Positions 25,490 through 32,294 of a stretch of 32,294 nt of DNA are shown one piece after another (position 1 is the stretch's first letter; each line of letters starts with the position of its first letter). Source of the stretch: Bacteroidota bacterium (GTDB lineage: Bacteria > Bacteroidota > Bacteroidia > Cytophagales > Cyclobacteriaceae). A model generated the notes under the pieces. That model had not been told where the DNA came from. It made no database searches and saw nothing but the letters and a program-made list of their open reading frames with translations. The position numbers and the translations under genes are program-made. The DNA lies in assembly GCA_023412765.1 (NCBI GenBank), contig JAEZBX010000356.1, forward strand, positions 1 through 32,294, written 5' to 3'.

Positions 25490-26602
25490 ATGACCAGTAT
25501 GCCATGGTATGAAATCAGGGACATCGAACAGCTCGATACTCCGTCGCTGGTGATTTACCTTGAGCGTGTAAAAAAAAATATTCAAACCTTTGTTAAAAGC
25601 ATTGACGATGTATCCCGTCTGAGGCCACATATCAAGACTCACAAGTCCCCGGAAATAACGGCCATGATGCAAGAAGCGGGAATAAACAAATTCAAATGTG
25701 CAACCATTGCGGAAGCTGAAATGCTGGCCTCAACTGAAGCAAGGGATGTCGTTCTCGCATATCAACCAGTTGGCCCAACGGGTAAGCGATTGCTTGCACT
25801 GATAAAAAAATTTCCGTCGACCAGGTTTTCGTGTTTGGTTGACAACTACGGAACAGCGTCAGAGCTATCGGAAACCTTTTCAAAAGAGAATACTATTCTT
25901 CCCGTATACATCGACCTTAATGTTGGAATGAATAGAACAGGAATTTTGCCTGAAGAAGCACACGAACTCTATCGTCGGTGTAAAGCCATGCCGGGTATCC
26001 AGGTCGTTGGCTTGCATGCATACGACGGACACATCCGGGACAAGGATTATTCTATTCGCAAGCAACGATGCGACGAAGCATTCTTAAGGATTGAAAAACT
26101 AAGGCAAGAGCTTCAGAGTTCCGATAACGAAGACCTGACAATTATTGCTGGTGGTTCACCCACATTCTCCATACATTCAAAACGTAAGAATATCGAATGT
26201 TCTCCTGGCACATTCGTTTATTGGGATAAGGGCTATGAAGAAATTCTTATAGAGCAACATTACCTGCCAGCAGCGCTTGTTGTTACAAGGGTCATCTCGA
26301 AACCTTCCCCTAATATTATCTGTGTCGACCTTGGTCACAAATCCATCGCTTCGGAGAATGCTCTGGATAAGCGCGTTTTTTTTCTGAATGCAAATAATCT
26401 AAAACCAATCGGGCACAGCGAAGAACACATGGTTTTCTCCGTCGAGGGTGAATCAGAAATTAACGTCGGCGATGTTCTTTATGGTGTACCTTATCACGTT
26501 TGTCCTACAGTTGCCCTTCATGACAAGGCAAACATCGTCGAGAATAACAGGCTTGTAAAATACTGGGAAACAACGGCACGTAACCGGAGGATCACAATCT
26601 AG
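25490..26602 (+). CDS. Fold-type III PLP enzyme, D-threonine aldolase/D-serine dehydratase-like
   Basis: This 370-residue enzyme has an alanine-racemase-like N-terminal barrel. The PLP-lysine region is RPHIKTHKSPEI (Lys49 and Lys52). Further barrel motifs are VYIDLNVGMNRTGI, VVGLHAYDGHIRD and IIAGGSPTF. The C-terminal metal-binding motif of this family is VPYHVCPTVAL, with His336 and Cys338. Members split D-threonine to glycine and acetaldehyde, or dehydrate D-serine to pyruvate and ammonia. The motifs shown do not decide between them. The start MTSMPWYEIRD is taken at the first ATG; a second ATG three codons later is equally possible. It is last in the permease - RidA unit. Confidence 0.9.
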   Translation: MTSMPWYEIRDIEQLDTPSLVIYLERVKKNIQTFVKSIDDVSRLRPHIKTHKSPEITAMMQEAGINKFKCATIAEAEMLASTEARDVVLAYQPVGPTGKRLLALIKKFPSTRFSCLVDNYGTASELSETFSKENTILPVYIDLNVGMNRTGILPEEAHELYRRCKAMPGIQVVGLHAYDGHIRDKDYSIRKQRCDEAFLRIEKLRQELQSSDNEDLTIIAGGSPTFSIHSKRKNIECSPGTFVYWDKGYEEILIEQHYLPAALVVTRVISKPSPNIICVDLGHKSIASENALDKRVFFLNANNLKPIGHSEEHMVFSVEGESEINVGDVLYGVPYHVCPTVALHDKANIVENNRLVKYWETTARNRRITI

Positions 26603-26836
26603 GTCTGTTAGTGCATTCTTTCCCTAAATTCCTCCCGTCAATTTCGTTACTAGCCCCACCCTAAAAGGTCGCTTTTATAAAATCTGTTGAAAGGAAAATT
26701 ATGATTTGCCCGCTGGTCACATTGGATCGTGTAATTCTGAAGGTTTTGATAAATTACAAAGGAATTGATTGCAGGGACTGACAAACAAATACCGGTCTAA
26801 ACGCAATTGATCGTAGCGATTCTGAATAGAAATACA
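26603..26836. other. Intergenic region before the MoxR operon
   Basis: These 234 bases hold no convincing gene. A small AT-rich hairpin (TAAAAG, loop GTCG, CTTTTA at 26662-26677) could mark the end of the PLP-enzyme transcript. TTTG at 26705 and TAATTCTG at 26732 resemble promoter boxes but are spaced by 23 bases, which is long. The MoxR operon promoter should be here. Confidence 0.4.
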
Positions 26837-27859
26837 ATGGATCATCGACAAGCAGCTTTACAGTCAACAGCAAATAATGTCAACGAGATAGTGTTGAAGC
26901 TGGGTGCGTTAAAGCAAGAAATGAAGAAGGTAATTGTCGGTCAGGACGAAACGATTGATCAGCTTTTAGTAACCTTTCTTGCTGGGGGTCACGCATTGCT
27001 CGAAGGTGTTCCGGGCCTGGCGAAAACTCTCATGATCCGAACGTTGGCCGAGGCAGTTGACCTCCGTTTCCGACGCATTCAGTTTACTCCGGACCTGATG
27101 CCGACTGATATCATTGGTACTGAAATTCTCGAAGAAAATCATTCTACTGGCAAACGATTTTTTAAATTCAATCACGGACCAATTTTCGCAAACATTCTTC
27201 TAGCCGACGAGATCAATCGTACATCTCCCAAAACACAATCGGCTTTGCTTGAAGCAATGCAGGAATTCGCTGTTACATATGCTGGCACAACGTATCCCCT
27301 GGATAAACCATTCTTTATCCTTGCAACCCAAAATCCAATTGAACAAGCAGGAACTTTTCCATTGCCGGAGGCACAGCTCGACCGGTTCCTGCTATACATT
27401 AAGATCGATTACCCTTCAGCTGAGGAAGAACGTGCTATCCTTGAAGCAACAACAGGAAATAAAAACTTTCAAATAGAGAAAGTTATTGATGGACAAAAAA
27501 TATTAGAAGCACAAAATTTTGTTCGCGATGTCCACATCAGCAGTGACTTGATAGATCTTGTCAATTCAGCGGTGAGGAATACGCGCCCGGGAAACTCCGA
27601 TGTTAAATTTGTGAAGGAATGGGTACGCTGGGGCGCAGGACCACGTGCGGGCCAGGCGATGATCTTAACAGCCAAGGCTCGCGCACTTCTCAGGGGAAAT
27701 TTTTCTGTAACCCTCGACGATATTAAAACCGTTGCCTTTCCTGTGCTGAGGCATCGCATACTGATGAATTTCAAAGCGGAAGCTGAAGGCGTCAATCCCG
27801 ACCACGTGATTGAAAAAATAATTGAGCTAATCTCCAAGAGAGAAAAGACCATCGGATAA
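26837..27859 (+). CDS. MoxR-family AAA+ ATPase
   Basis: This cytoplasmic AAA+ ATPase of 340 residues is chaperone-like in most studied systems and acts with DUF58/vWA partners. I start it at the ATG at 26837 (MDHRQAALQ). A TTG ten codons earlier is in frame but less likely. Walker A is GVPGLAKT (57-64), Walker B ILLADEINRTSP (Asp124, Glu125) and sensor 1 lies in FFILATQNPIEQ. The C-terminal lid contains VRWGAGPRAGQAMILTAKA, a hallmark of the MoxR family. It is the first gene of a four-gene operon: the DUF58 gene starts 25 bases after its stop, and the next genes overlap by 1 and 4 bases. Confidence 0.95.
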   Translation: MDHRQAALQSTANNVNEIVLKLGALKQEMKKVIVGQDETIDQLLVTFLAGGHALLEGVPGLAKTLMIRTLAEAVDLRFRRIQFTPDLMPTDIIGTEILEENHSTGKRFFKFNHGPIFANILLADEINRTSPKTQSALLEAMQEFAVTYAGTTYPLDKPFFILATQNPIEQAGTFPLPEAQLDRFLLYIKIDYPSAEEERAILEATTGNKNFQIEKVIDGQKILEAQNFVRDVHISSDLIDLVNSAVRNTRPGNSDVKFVKEWVRWGAGPRAGQAMILTAKARALLRGNFSVTLDDIKTVAFPVLRHRILMNFKAEAEGVNPDHVIEKIIELISKREKTIG

Positions 27860-27884
27860 TCTGTAAATCCTTTTGTCCTTAACG

Positions 27885-28781
27885 ATGAATGCACAGATAA
27901 AAGAGCTGCTTAACCCCGAAATCCTCAACTCAGTAAGCGGCATGGAGCTGGTCGCCCGCATCATTGTTGAGGGGTTCATGAGTGGAAGCAATAAAAGCCA
28001 GTCTGTTGGTGCAGGGCAAGAATTCAGTCAATACCGAAGTTACGAGCCGGGAGATGATATCCGACAACTCGACTGGAAGATCTATGCACGTTCGGAGAGA
28101 TATTACATTAAGCAAGCAGATATTGAAACGAACATCACAGTGAAGTTTATGATTGACGCGAGCAATTCGATGGCGTATGCAGAGGATACGATAAGCAAAC
28201 TTCAGTATGCGAAAATCCTTACGGCTGCGCTCGGATACCTTGCACGCAAGCAAAGCGACACCTTCGGACTGTTTACAATTAACGACCAAAATCTTCGTGT
28301 AATTCAACCACGCTTTGAGCAACAGCAATTCATCCGATTTATTAATGAGCTGATTAAGGTTGAAGCGGGCGGAACATGGAGCAAAGGAAAAAATCTCGAA
28401 CACCTGCTTGACCATCATGGAAAAGAAATGATCATTTTCATGACTGACCTCTACGAGGAGGGAAACGACTTGCTAAATTTCATTTCCCGACTGAAGACAC
28501 CTCGAAACGAAGTCATCGTGTTTCATATTATGGGTGCTCGCGAAATTGACCTTGACTATGATGGCTCTTTTGTATTTCAGGACCTGGAAACATCCACAAG
28601 CTTGCGTGTGGACACTGAGTTAATTCGAAAAAAATACACCGATCAGGTAATCGATTGGATGTCGAAGTGCAGGCTGTGGATGTACGAACAACAGGTCAAC
28701 TATCAGTTAGTTCGATTGAACGATCCGTTTGAAAAATCCCTTCGCAATTTTCTGAGAGTACGAAAGTCTATTGTACGCTGA
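27885..28781 (+). CDS. DUF58 domain protein (vWA-like), partner of MoxR
   Basis: This 298-residue soluble protein has the DUF58 signature YRSYEPGDDIRQLDWKIYAR (50-69). It is followed by a metal-ion-adhesion-like DASNSM (Asp91, Ser93, Ser95) as in von Willebrand A folds. The ATG at 27885 (MNAQIKELL) is preferred over a TTG four codons earlier. The protein lacks membrane helices, so it is the cytoplasmic type. Its stop TGA shares one base with the ATG of the next gene. DUF58 proteins next to MoxR ATPases are common in Bacteroidota Bat-like clusters and are thought to bind the ATPase. Confidence 0.94.
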   Translation: MNAQIKELLNPEILNSVSGMELVARIIVEGFMSGSNKSQSVGAGQEFSQYRSYEPGDDIRQLDWKIYARSERYYIKQADIETNITVKFMIDASNSMAYAEDTISKLQYAKILTAALGYLARKQSDTFGLFTINDQNLRVIQPRFEQQQFIRFINELIKVEAGGTWSKGKNLEHLLDHHGKEMIIFMTDLYEEGNDLLNFISRLKTPRNEVIVFHIMGAREIDLDYDGSFVFQDLETSTSLRVDTELIRKKYTDQVIDWMSKCRLWMYEQQVNYQLVRLNDPFEKSLRNFLRVRKSIVR

Positions 28782-29989
28782 TGTCGTTCGTCAATACCAT
28801 ATGGTTGTGGGGCTTTGCAGCTTTGGCGATCCCAATCGCCGTCCATCTCTTAAGCAGGAAGCAAGGAAAGGTAATCCGATTTGGAAGTATCAGACATTTG
28901 GATGAAACGAACACTCGGCAATTCAAGGCTATCCGCCTGAATGAAATTGCATTGCTAATTCTGCGTTGTCTGGTTATAGCGCTCTTGGTGCTGATTCTTG
29001 CCGGGCTTCAGTTCGACATTTTCGAAAAGAAAAATAAAATACTTCTCATCGAAAATGGGATCGAAAGTGATCCCCGATACACAGAACTGATCGACAGTAT
29101 GAAATCTACTGGGTTTGAAATCAGAAACTTCGGCCAAGAGGTACAAAATGCAAATATTGACTACTGGAGCCATCTGCAGAAGATGAACCCGGCAGATGAA
29201 ATTGTTTTTTTCTCCTATGGATTTGTTGAACGCTTTAAAGGAAAACGCATTGGCCTACCTCAAGGTGTTCGATGGCTTTCGGCCGATCCAAAACCAACGG
29301 AGTATGACTTAAACGCCATCCAACTTTCTGCTGATTCGGCACTCGTTCGTCGTGGCATCAGTCATCGCGATAAGACGTCGTTCGACAACTTAATTGCGAG
29401 TAAACAGTCAGTAAACTCTTCAATCATTGAAACACCCGACACTATAACAGTGGCCGTGGTCTTTGATGCGCATTATCAATATGACAGAAAAATTTTGCTG
29501 GCAGCGTTAGAGGCCATCAAAAGCATGGGAACATTCCCGCTTACTGTTCAACAAATACAAGCGGGTCAGTATAAGGAAGGTGTCCACGATTGGATCGTTT
29601 GGCTTGCCGATAAAGGACCTCCAAAAACAAAAAATTTGATTCTGATGGATGAAAACAACGCATCAGGAGAAAGACTTTTCCAACCCATGCCGTCAACATC
29701 CAATAAATTGTGGCTCCTAACGAAAAGGCTAAACGAAGAAGTTGCTCTTCGGGAAAACTTAACGGTCCAACTCGCAATGATCCTGCAGCCCGAAAAAAAA
29801 TATACAGATCGGGCGAATGATTTCGACCGCCGACTTTCGCCTGAACAACTAAGATGGAGTTCTTCATACATAGAGACCGAAAAGTTAATTTCTGCGGCAG
29901 ATAACGAAGCTGCATTAAAATTAATTTCCATCGCTTTAATGATTGTCCTGGTATCAGAACGGCTGTTGGCTTATAATAAAAATCAATGA
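28781..29989 (+). CDS. Membrane protein with BatA N-terminal region, lacking a clear vWA domain
   Basis: This 402-residue protein begins with the BatA-type N-terminus: a first helix (TIWLWGFAALAIPIAVHLL), the charged stretch SRKQGKVIRFGSIRHL, then a second helix (LILRCLVIALLVLILAGLQ). A C-terminal helix lies at about 381-396 (LISIALMIVLVSERLLA). BatA/BatB proteins carry a vWA domain between helices. Here the middle (75-375) shows no DxSxS motif and looks like a divergent extracytoplasmic or soluble domain of unknown fold. It overlaps the DUF58 gene by one base and the following gene by four, so translation is coupled. It probably anchors the MoxR/DUF58 machinery at the inner membrane. Confidence 0.88.
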   Translation: MSFVNTIWLWGFAALAIPIAVHLLSRKQGKVIRFGSIRHLDETNTRQFKAIRLNEIALLILRCLVIALLVLILAGLQFDIFEKKNKILLIENGIESDPRYTELIDSMKSTGFEIRNFGQEVQNANIDYWSHLQKMNPADEIVFFSYGFVERFKGKRIGLPQGVRWLSADPKPTEYDLNAIQLSADSALVRRGISHRDKTSFDNLIASKQSVNSSIIETPDTITVAVVFDAHYQYDRKILLAALEAIKSMGTFPLTVQQIQAGQYKEGVHDWIVWLADKGPPKTKNLILMDENNASGERLFQPMPSTSNKLWLLTKRLNEEVALRENLTVQLAMILQPEKKYTDRANDFDRRLSPEQLRWSSSYIETEKLISAADNEAALKLISIALMIVLVSERLLAYNKNQ

Positions 29990-32235
29990 CAGGTAACAAT
30001 CCTATCTCAGCCATTAAAAAAGTAAAGCGCAAATACCTGTTTGTGCGCGGCACCGAAGTTGTGTTATGGTCGATGGCGGTTGCTTCCCTGAGCTTTTTTC
30101 TCACAAAAATCCTATCAGGCTCCAATTTGGTTGCAAGCATCGTCTCCGTCGCAATTGCACTTGTAGTTGCATATGCTGCAGGCAGAAGATTGCACCTGTT
30201 TGGTTTAGATGAAAAAAGTATTGCTTTATACCTCAACAGAAGATATCCCAGGTTACAAGAGAGCACTGAGCTGTTACTAGAACGAGAAGAAGATCTGTCG
30301 CTCCTCCAGCAGCTCCAAAGAAGTCAGGTCAGTCGAAGAATGGAAGAGATCTATCCTACCATTAAACTTCCACATCATATTGGGCGTGCATCTGTAGCGT
30401 TGTTTGTAAGTATTGCTGCAGGCATGTTGACATCATTCCTAAAACCACAGGACAGCTCTACTCCTATACCAGGATTTGAAGGAATTAAACCAATTGCAAA
30501 ACAATATCTTCCTCCGACAATTAAGGCCAGCGTCATCACTGTTTCACCACCCGCCTATATGCGGATTAAAAGATTCACCTCACCCGGTTTTGATTTACAA
30601 CTCCCTGAAGGATCTACGGTCAAGTGGAACATTACTTTTGACTCGCCGGTCTCTTCACCTGCTATCATCTTCTCCGCCCAGGATACTGTTTTACTCGGCT
30701 CCAGGGATCTGCAATATATCATCGAACGCACCTTCATTAAATCCGGATTCTATCAGCTTACCTGGAAAGATCAAGATGGGAATTCTCAGTATACCGATTA
30801 TTATAAACTTGATATCATATCGGATCATCCTCCCGGAATACAAATTCAACGACCCGATCAACACCTTGAATTAAGTCTTCGTGACAGCAGAAATGTTAAC
30901 CTCGTCGCAACGATAACTGACGATTACGGGCTAACTGCATCGACAATTATCGCCACAGTTAGCAGGGGCACCGGCGAAGCAATCAAATTTCGCGAGGAGA
31001 AATTCAAGTTTGACGATCCTGTTAAGATCGAGGGTACGCAGGTACTGGCTACCAAAACTCTTGACCTGGCAAAAATGGGGATGGAACCTGGTGATGAATT
31101 ATATTTTTATGTCGAAGCAATTGACAATAAGATGCCCGGTCCTAACCGGACGCGCACTGAAACATATTTCATAACCATAATGGATACCGCATCGATTCAA
31201 AATTCTATGGAGGCCTCTTTAGGCGTTGATCTGATGCCAGAATACTTTCGAAGCCAACGTCAGATTATCATTGACAGTGAGAAACTGCTCCGCGAAAGAA
31301 ATAGAATTTCAAAACAGAATTTTAACGAAAGAAGTAATGAATTAGCCCACGACCAAAAAGTACTTCGTTTGCGTTACGGAGAATTCCTGGGAGAAGAATT
31401 TGAATCAAGTATTGGCCCACAAAATTCGGATGACCATGCCGACACTCGTGCTGATATTGAAAAGGAATTTGGCCATGATCATGATTCCGAAAACGAGCAC
31501 AATCTCGTTGAAGATCAAGCTGGTCGCTCACCTCATAAACACGCCGAGACATCGTCCGACAACAAAGCAAATGTAATGGAAGGATTCGTTCACGCACACG
31601 ACAATGAAGAGGAGGCAACCTTTTTCGTTCAATCGATCAGAGCGAAGTTGAAAGCCGCTGTCACTATAATGTGGGATGCTGAATTGTATCTACGGTTATA
31701 TCAACCGGAAAAATCCCTTCCATATCAATACAGGGCATTGAAACTCTTGAAAGAAATCAGCCAGGATTCGCGGATCTATGTTCATCGAACTGGTTTTGAT
31801 CCCCCACCTCTCAAAGAGGACAAGAGACTAACGGGCGATCTTTCGGATGTGAAAAATTCAACATCAAAAGTTGAAACACCCGAAAAGGAAAATAATTACC
31901 GCGCAATAAGACTTGCTGTTAATTCAATTGAACGTTTACTCAATGTTGATTCTATCGAAATAGAAGAAGGACCTAAAAAAATATTGTTCAATGCCGGGCG
32001 TGAACTGGCGGCCCTGGAGCTAAAACAACCAGGAAGCTACTTGCAAACCTTGTCTTTGTTGAATGATCTTCTACAAGACAAAGTTAAAGATAGCGAACGA
32101 AAAAATGTTCTGATGAAGATAAGATCGTCGCTGTGGGATGCACTACCCACTGAAAGTCCGTCGCCATCTGCGGAATCGGGTGTTGTTCACCAACTGGATC
32201 GGGAATTCCTAAAACATCTCGAACCGTTTCAATAA
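29986..32235 (+). CDS. DUF4175-like large membrane protein with His-rich insert
   Basis: This 749-residue protein has a short N-terminal tail, two close helices (about 26-42 and 47-64) and a third near 130-148 (ASVALFVSIAAGMLTSFL). A beta-rich extracytoplasmic region follows (about 180-400), with Ig-like parts such as VSPPAYMRIKRF and VATITDDYGLTAS. The rest (400-749) is mainly helical and charged. The domain order fits the DUF4175 proteins found in Bacteroidota MoxR/Bat-like operons. Residues of about 481-545 form an acidic, histidine-rich insert with two related motifs (FGHDHDSENE and FVHAHDNEEE). The start overlaps the previous stop by four bases (ATGA). Function is unknown; a role in envelope maintenance is inferred from neighbours. 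Confidence 0.87.
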   Translation: MTGNNPISAIKKVKRKYLFVRGTEVVLWSMAVASLSFFLTKILSGSNLVASIVSVAIALVVAYAAGRRLHLFGLDEKSIALYLNRRYPRLQESTELLLEREEDLSLLQQLQRSQVSRRMEEIYPTIKLPHHIGRASVALFVSIAAGMLTSFLKPQDSSTPIPGFEGIKPIAKQYLPPTIKASVITVSPPAYMRIKRFTSPGFDLQLPEGSTVKWNITFDSPVSSPAIIFSAQDTVLLGSRDLQYIIERTFIKSGFYQLTWKDQDGNSQYTDYYKLDIISDHPPGIQIQRPDQHLELSLRDSRNVNLVATITDDYGLTASTIIATVSRGTGEAIKFREEKFKFDDPVKIEGTQVLATKTLDLAKMGMEPGDELYFYVEAIDNKMPGPNRTRTETYFITIMDTASIQNSMEASLGVDLMPEYFRSQRQIIIDSEKLLRERNRISKQNFNERSNELAHDQKVLRLRYGEFLGEEFESSIGPQNSDDHADTRADIEKEFGHDHDSENEHNLVEDQAGRSPHKHAETSSDNKANVMEGFVHAHDNEEEATFFVQSIRAKLKAAVTIMWDAELYLRLYQPEKSLPYQYRALKLLKEISQDSRIYVHRTGFDPPPLKEDKRLTGDLSDVKNSTSKVETPEKENNYRAIRLAVNSIERLLNVDSIEIEEGPKKILFNAGRELAALELKQPGSYLQTLSLLNDLLQDKVKDSERKNVLMKIRSSLWDALPTESPSPSAESGVVHQLDREFLKHLEPFQ
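31428..31620 (+). repeat. Degenerate internal repeat encoding a His/Asp/Glu-rich insert
   Basis: Two diverged copies are visible in the protein: HADTRADIEKEFGHDHDSENE and a second reading HAET..., then EGFVHAHDNEEE. Shared features are HA(D/E)T at the start, a Phe, then H-x-HD and acidic residues. It suggests an old tandem duplication or a metal-binding segment. Confidence 0.6.
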
Positions 32236-32250
32236 CGAGAGTTAGCACGA

Positions 32251-32294
32251 ATGATATCAACGACACCTGTCTTTCCACCGTCTCTCGTCATCCC
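32251..32294 (+). CDS. Possible start of a next gene, cut by the right edge
   Basis: An ATG 15 bases after the previous stop opens a frame, MISTTPVFPPSLVI, that stays open to the window end. The spacing suits a further operon member, but 14 codons are too few to identify it or to exclude a chance frame. Confidence 0.25.
   Translation, partial: MISTTPVFPPSLVI

Noticed and set aside
26807..26836. TTG-started extension of the MoxR gene
   Set aside because: An ATG ten codons later gives the usual MoxR N-terminus, and the extra residues show no family similarity.
27469..27894. 141-codon minus-strand frame opposite the MoxR gene
   Set aside because: It mirrors codon-biased MoxR coding sequence; the composition is Ser/Thr-rich and no start signal is seen.
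29541..30266. 241-codon open frame on the minus strand
   Set aside because: It lies across the overlap of two well-supported membrane-protein genes, its product is rich in Arg, Leu and Ser without domains, and the plus-strand genes explain the region.
1..32294. tRNA, rRNA, CRISPR, insertion sequence or phage features
   Set aside because: No cloverleaf-like segments, regular spaced repeats, transposase or integrase genes were found in the gaps on either strand.

Overview
The window looks like ordinary chromosomal DNA of a gliding-type Bacteroidota, probably Cytophagales-like. The evidence is a recognisable gldC, two TonB-dependent receptors that begin with a carboxypeptidase-regulatory-like domain, LytS/LytR-type two-component genes, several Bacteroidota-style lipoproteins, and -7 promoter boxes resembling TAnnTTTG instead of strong sigma70 boxes. 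No rRNA, tRNA, CRISPR array, transposase, integrase or phage gene was found. Coding density is high and no gene-free stretch exceeds 300 bases. The longest gaps are about 235 bases (before the MoxR gene) and about 220 bases (between the second receptor and leuS).

Layout. Bases 1-1716 (minus) are the start and middle of an ABC exporter that runs off the left edge. It is divergent from gldC. A two-gene unit follows: a TonB-dependent receptor and an SGNH-hydrolase-like lipoprotein with altered catalytic blocks. It ends in an 18-bp hairpin made of heptamer repeats. On the minus strand, reading right to left, come a lipoprotein of unknown function with a strong terminator, a 1017-residue TerB/FHA-like/ABCG-type transporter, a YdcF/DUF218 protein, a rhodanese lipoprotein and a glycosyltransferase.

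From 13.5 to 16.2 kb lies a signalling block. A stand-alone receiver protein (plus) overlaps tail-to-tail with a DoxX - sensor kinase - LytTR regulator operon (minus). A tandem heptamer array sits 30 bp upstream of that operon. Next, on the minus strand, come a second TonB-dependent receptor and a secreted TPR-like protein.

From 19.4 kb everything is on the plus strand: leuS, fabH, a small unknown gene, then GntP-family permease - RidA - D-threonine aldolase/D-serine dehydratase-like PLP enzyme. This last trio reads as a plausible D-amino-acid uptake and breakdown unit. The right end is a tightly coupled MoxR ATPase - DUF58 - BatA-N-terminal membrane protein - DUF4175-like membrane protein operon. 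Its last gene carries a duplicated histidine-rich insert. A further reading frame may begin at the right edge.

No clearly new system is proven here. The most interesting points are the GntP/RidA/PLP trio, the receptor-paired SGNH lipoprotein that lacks the canonical Asp and Asn of the family, the heptamer repeats acting as hairpin or promoter-proximal array, and the His-rich repeat in the MoxR operon.
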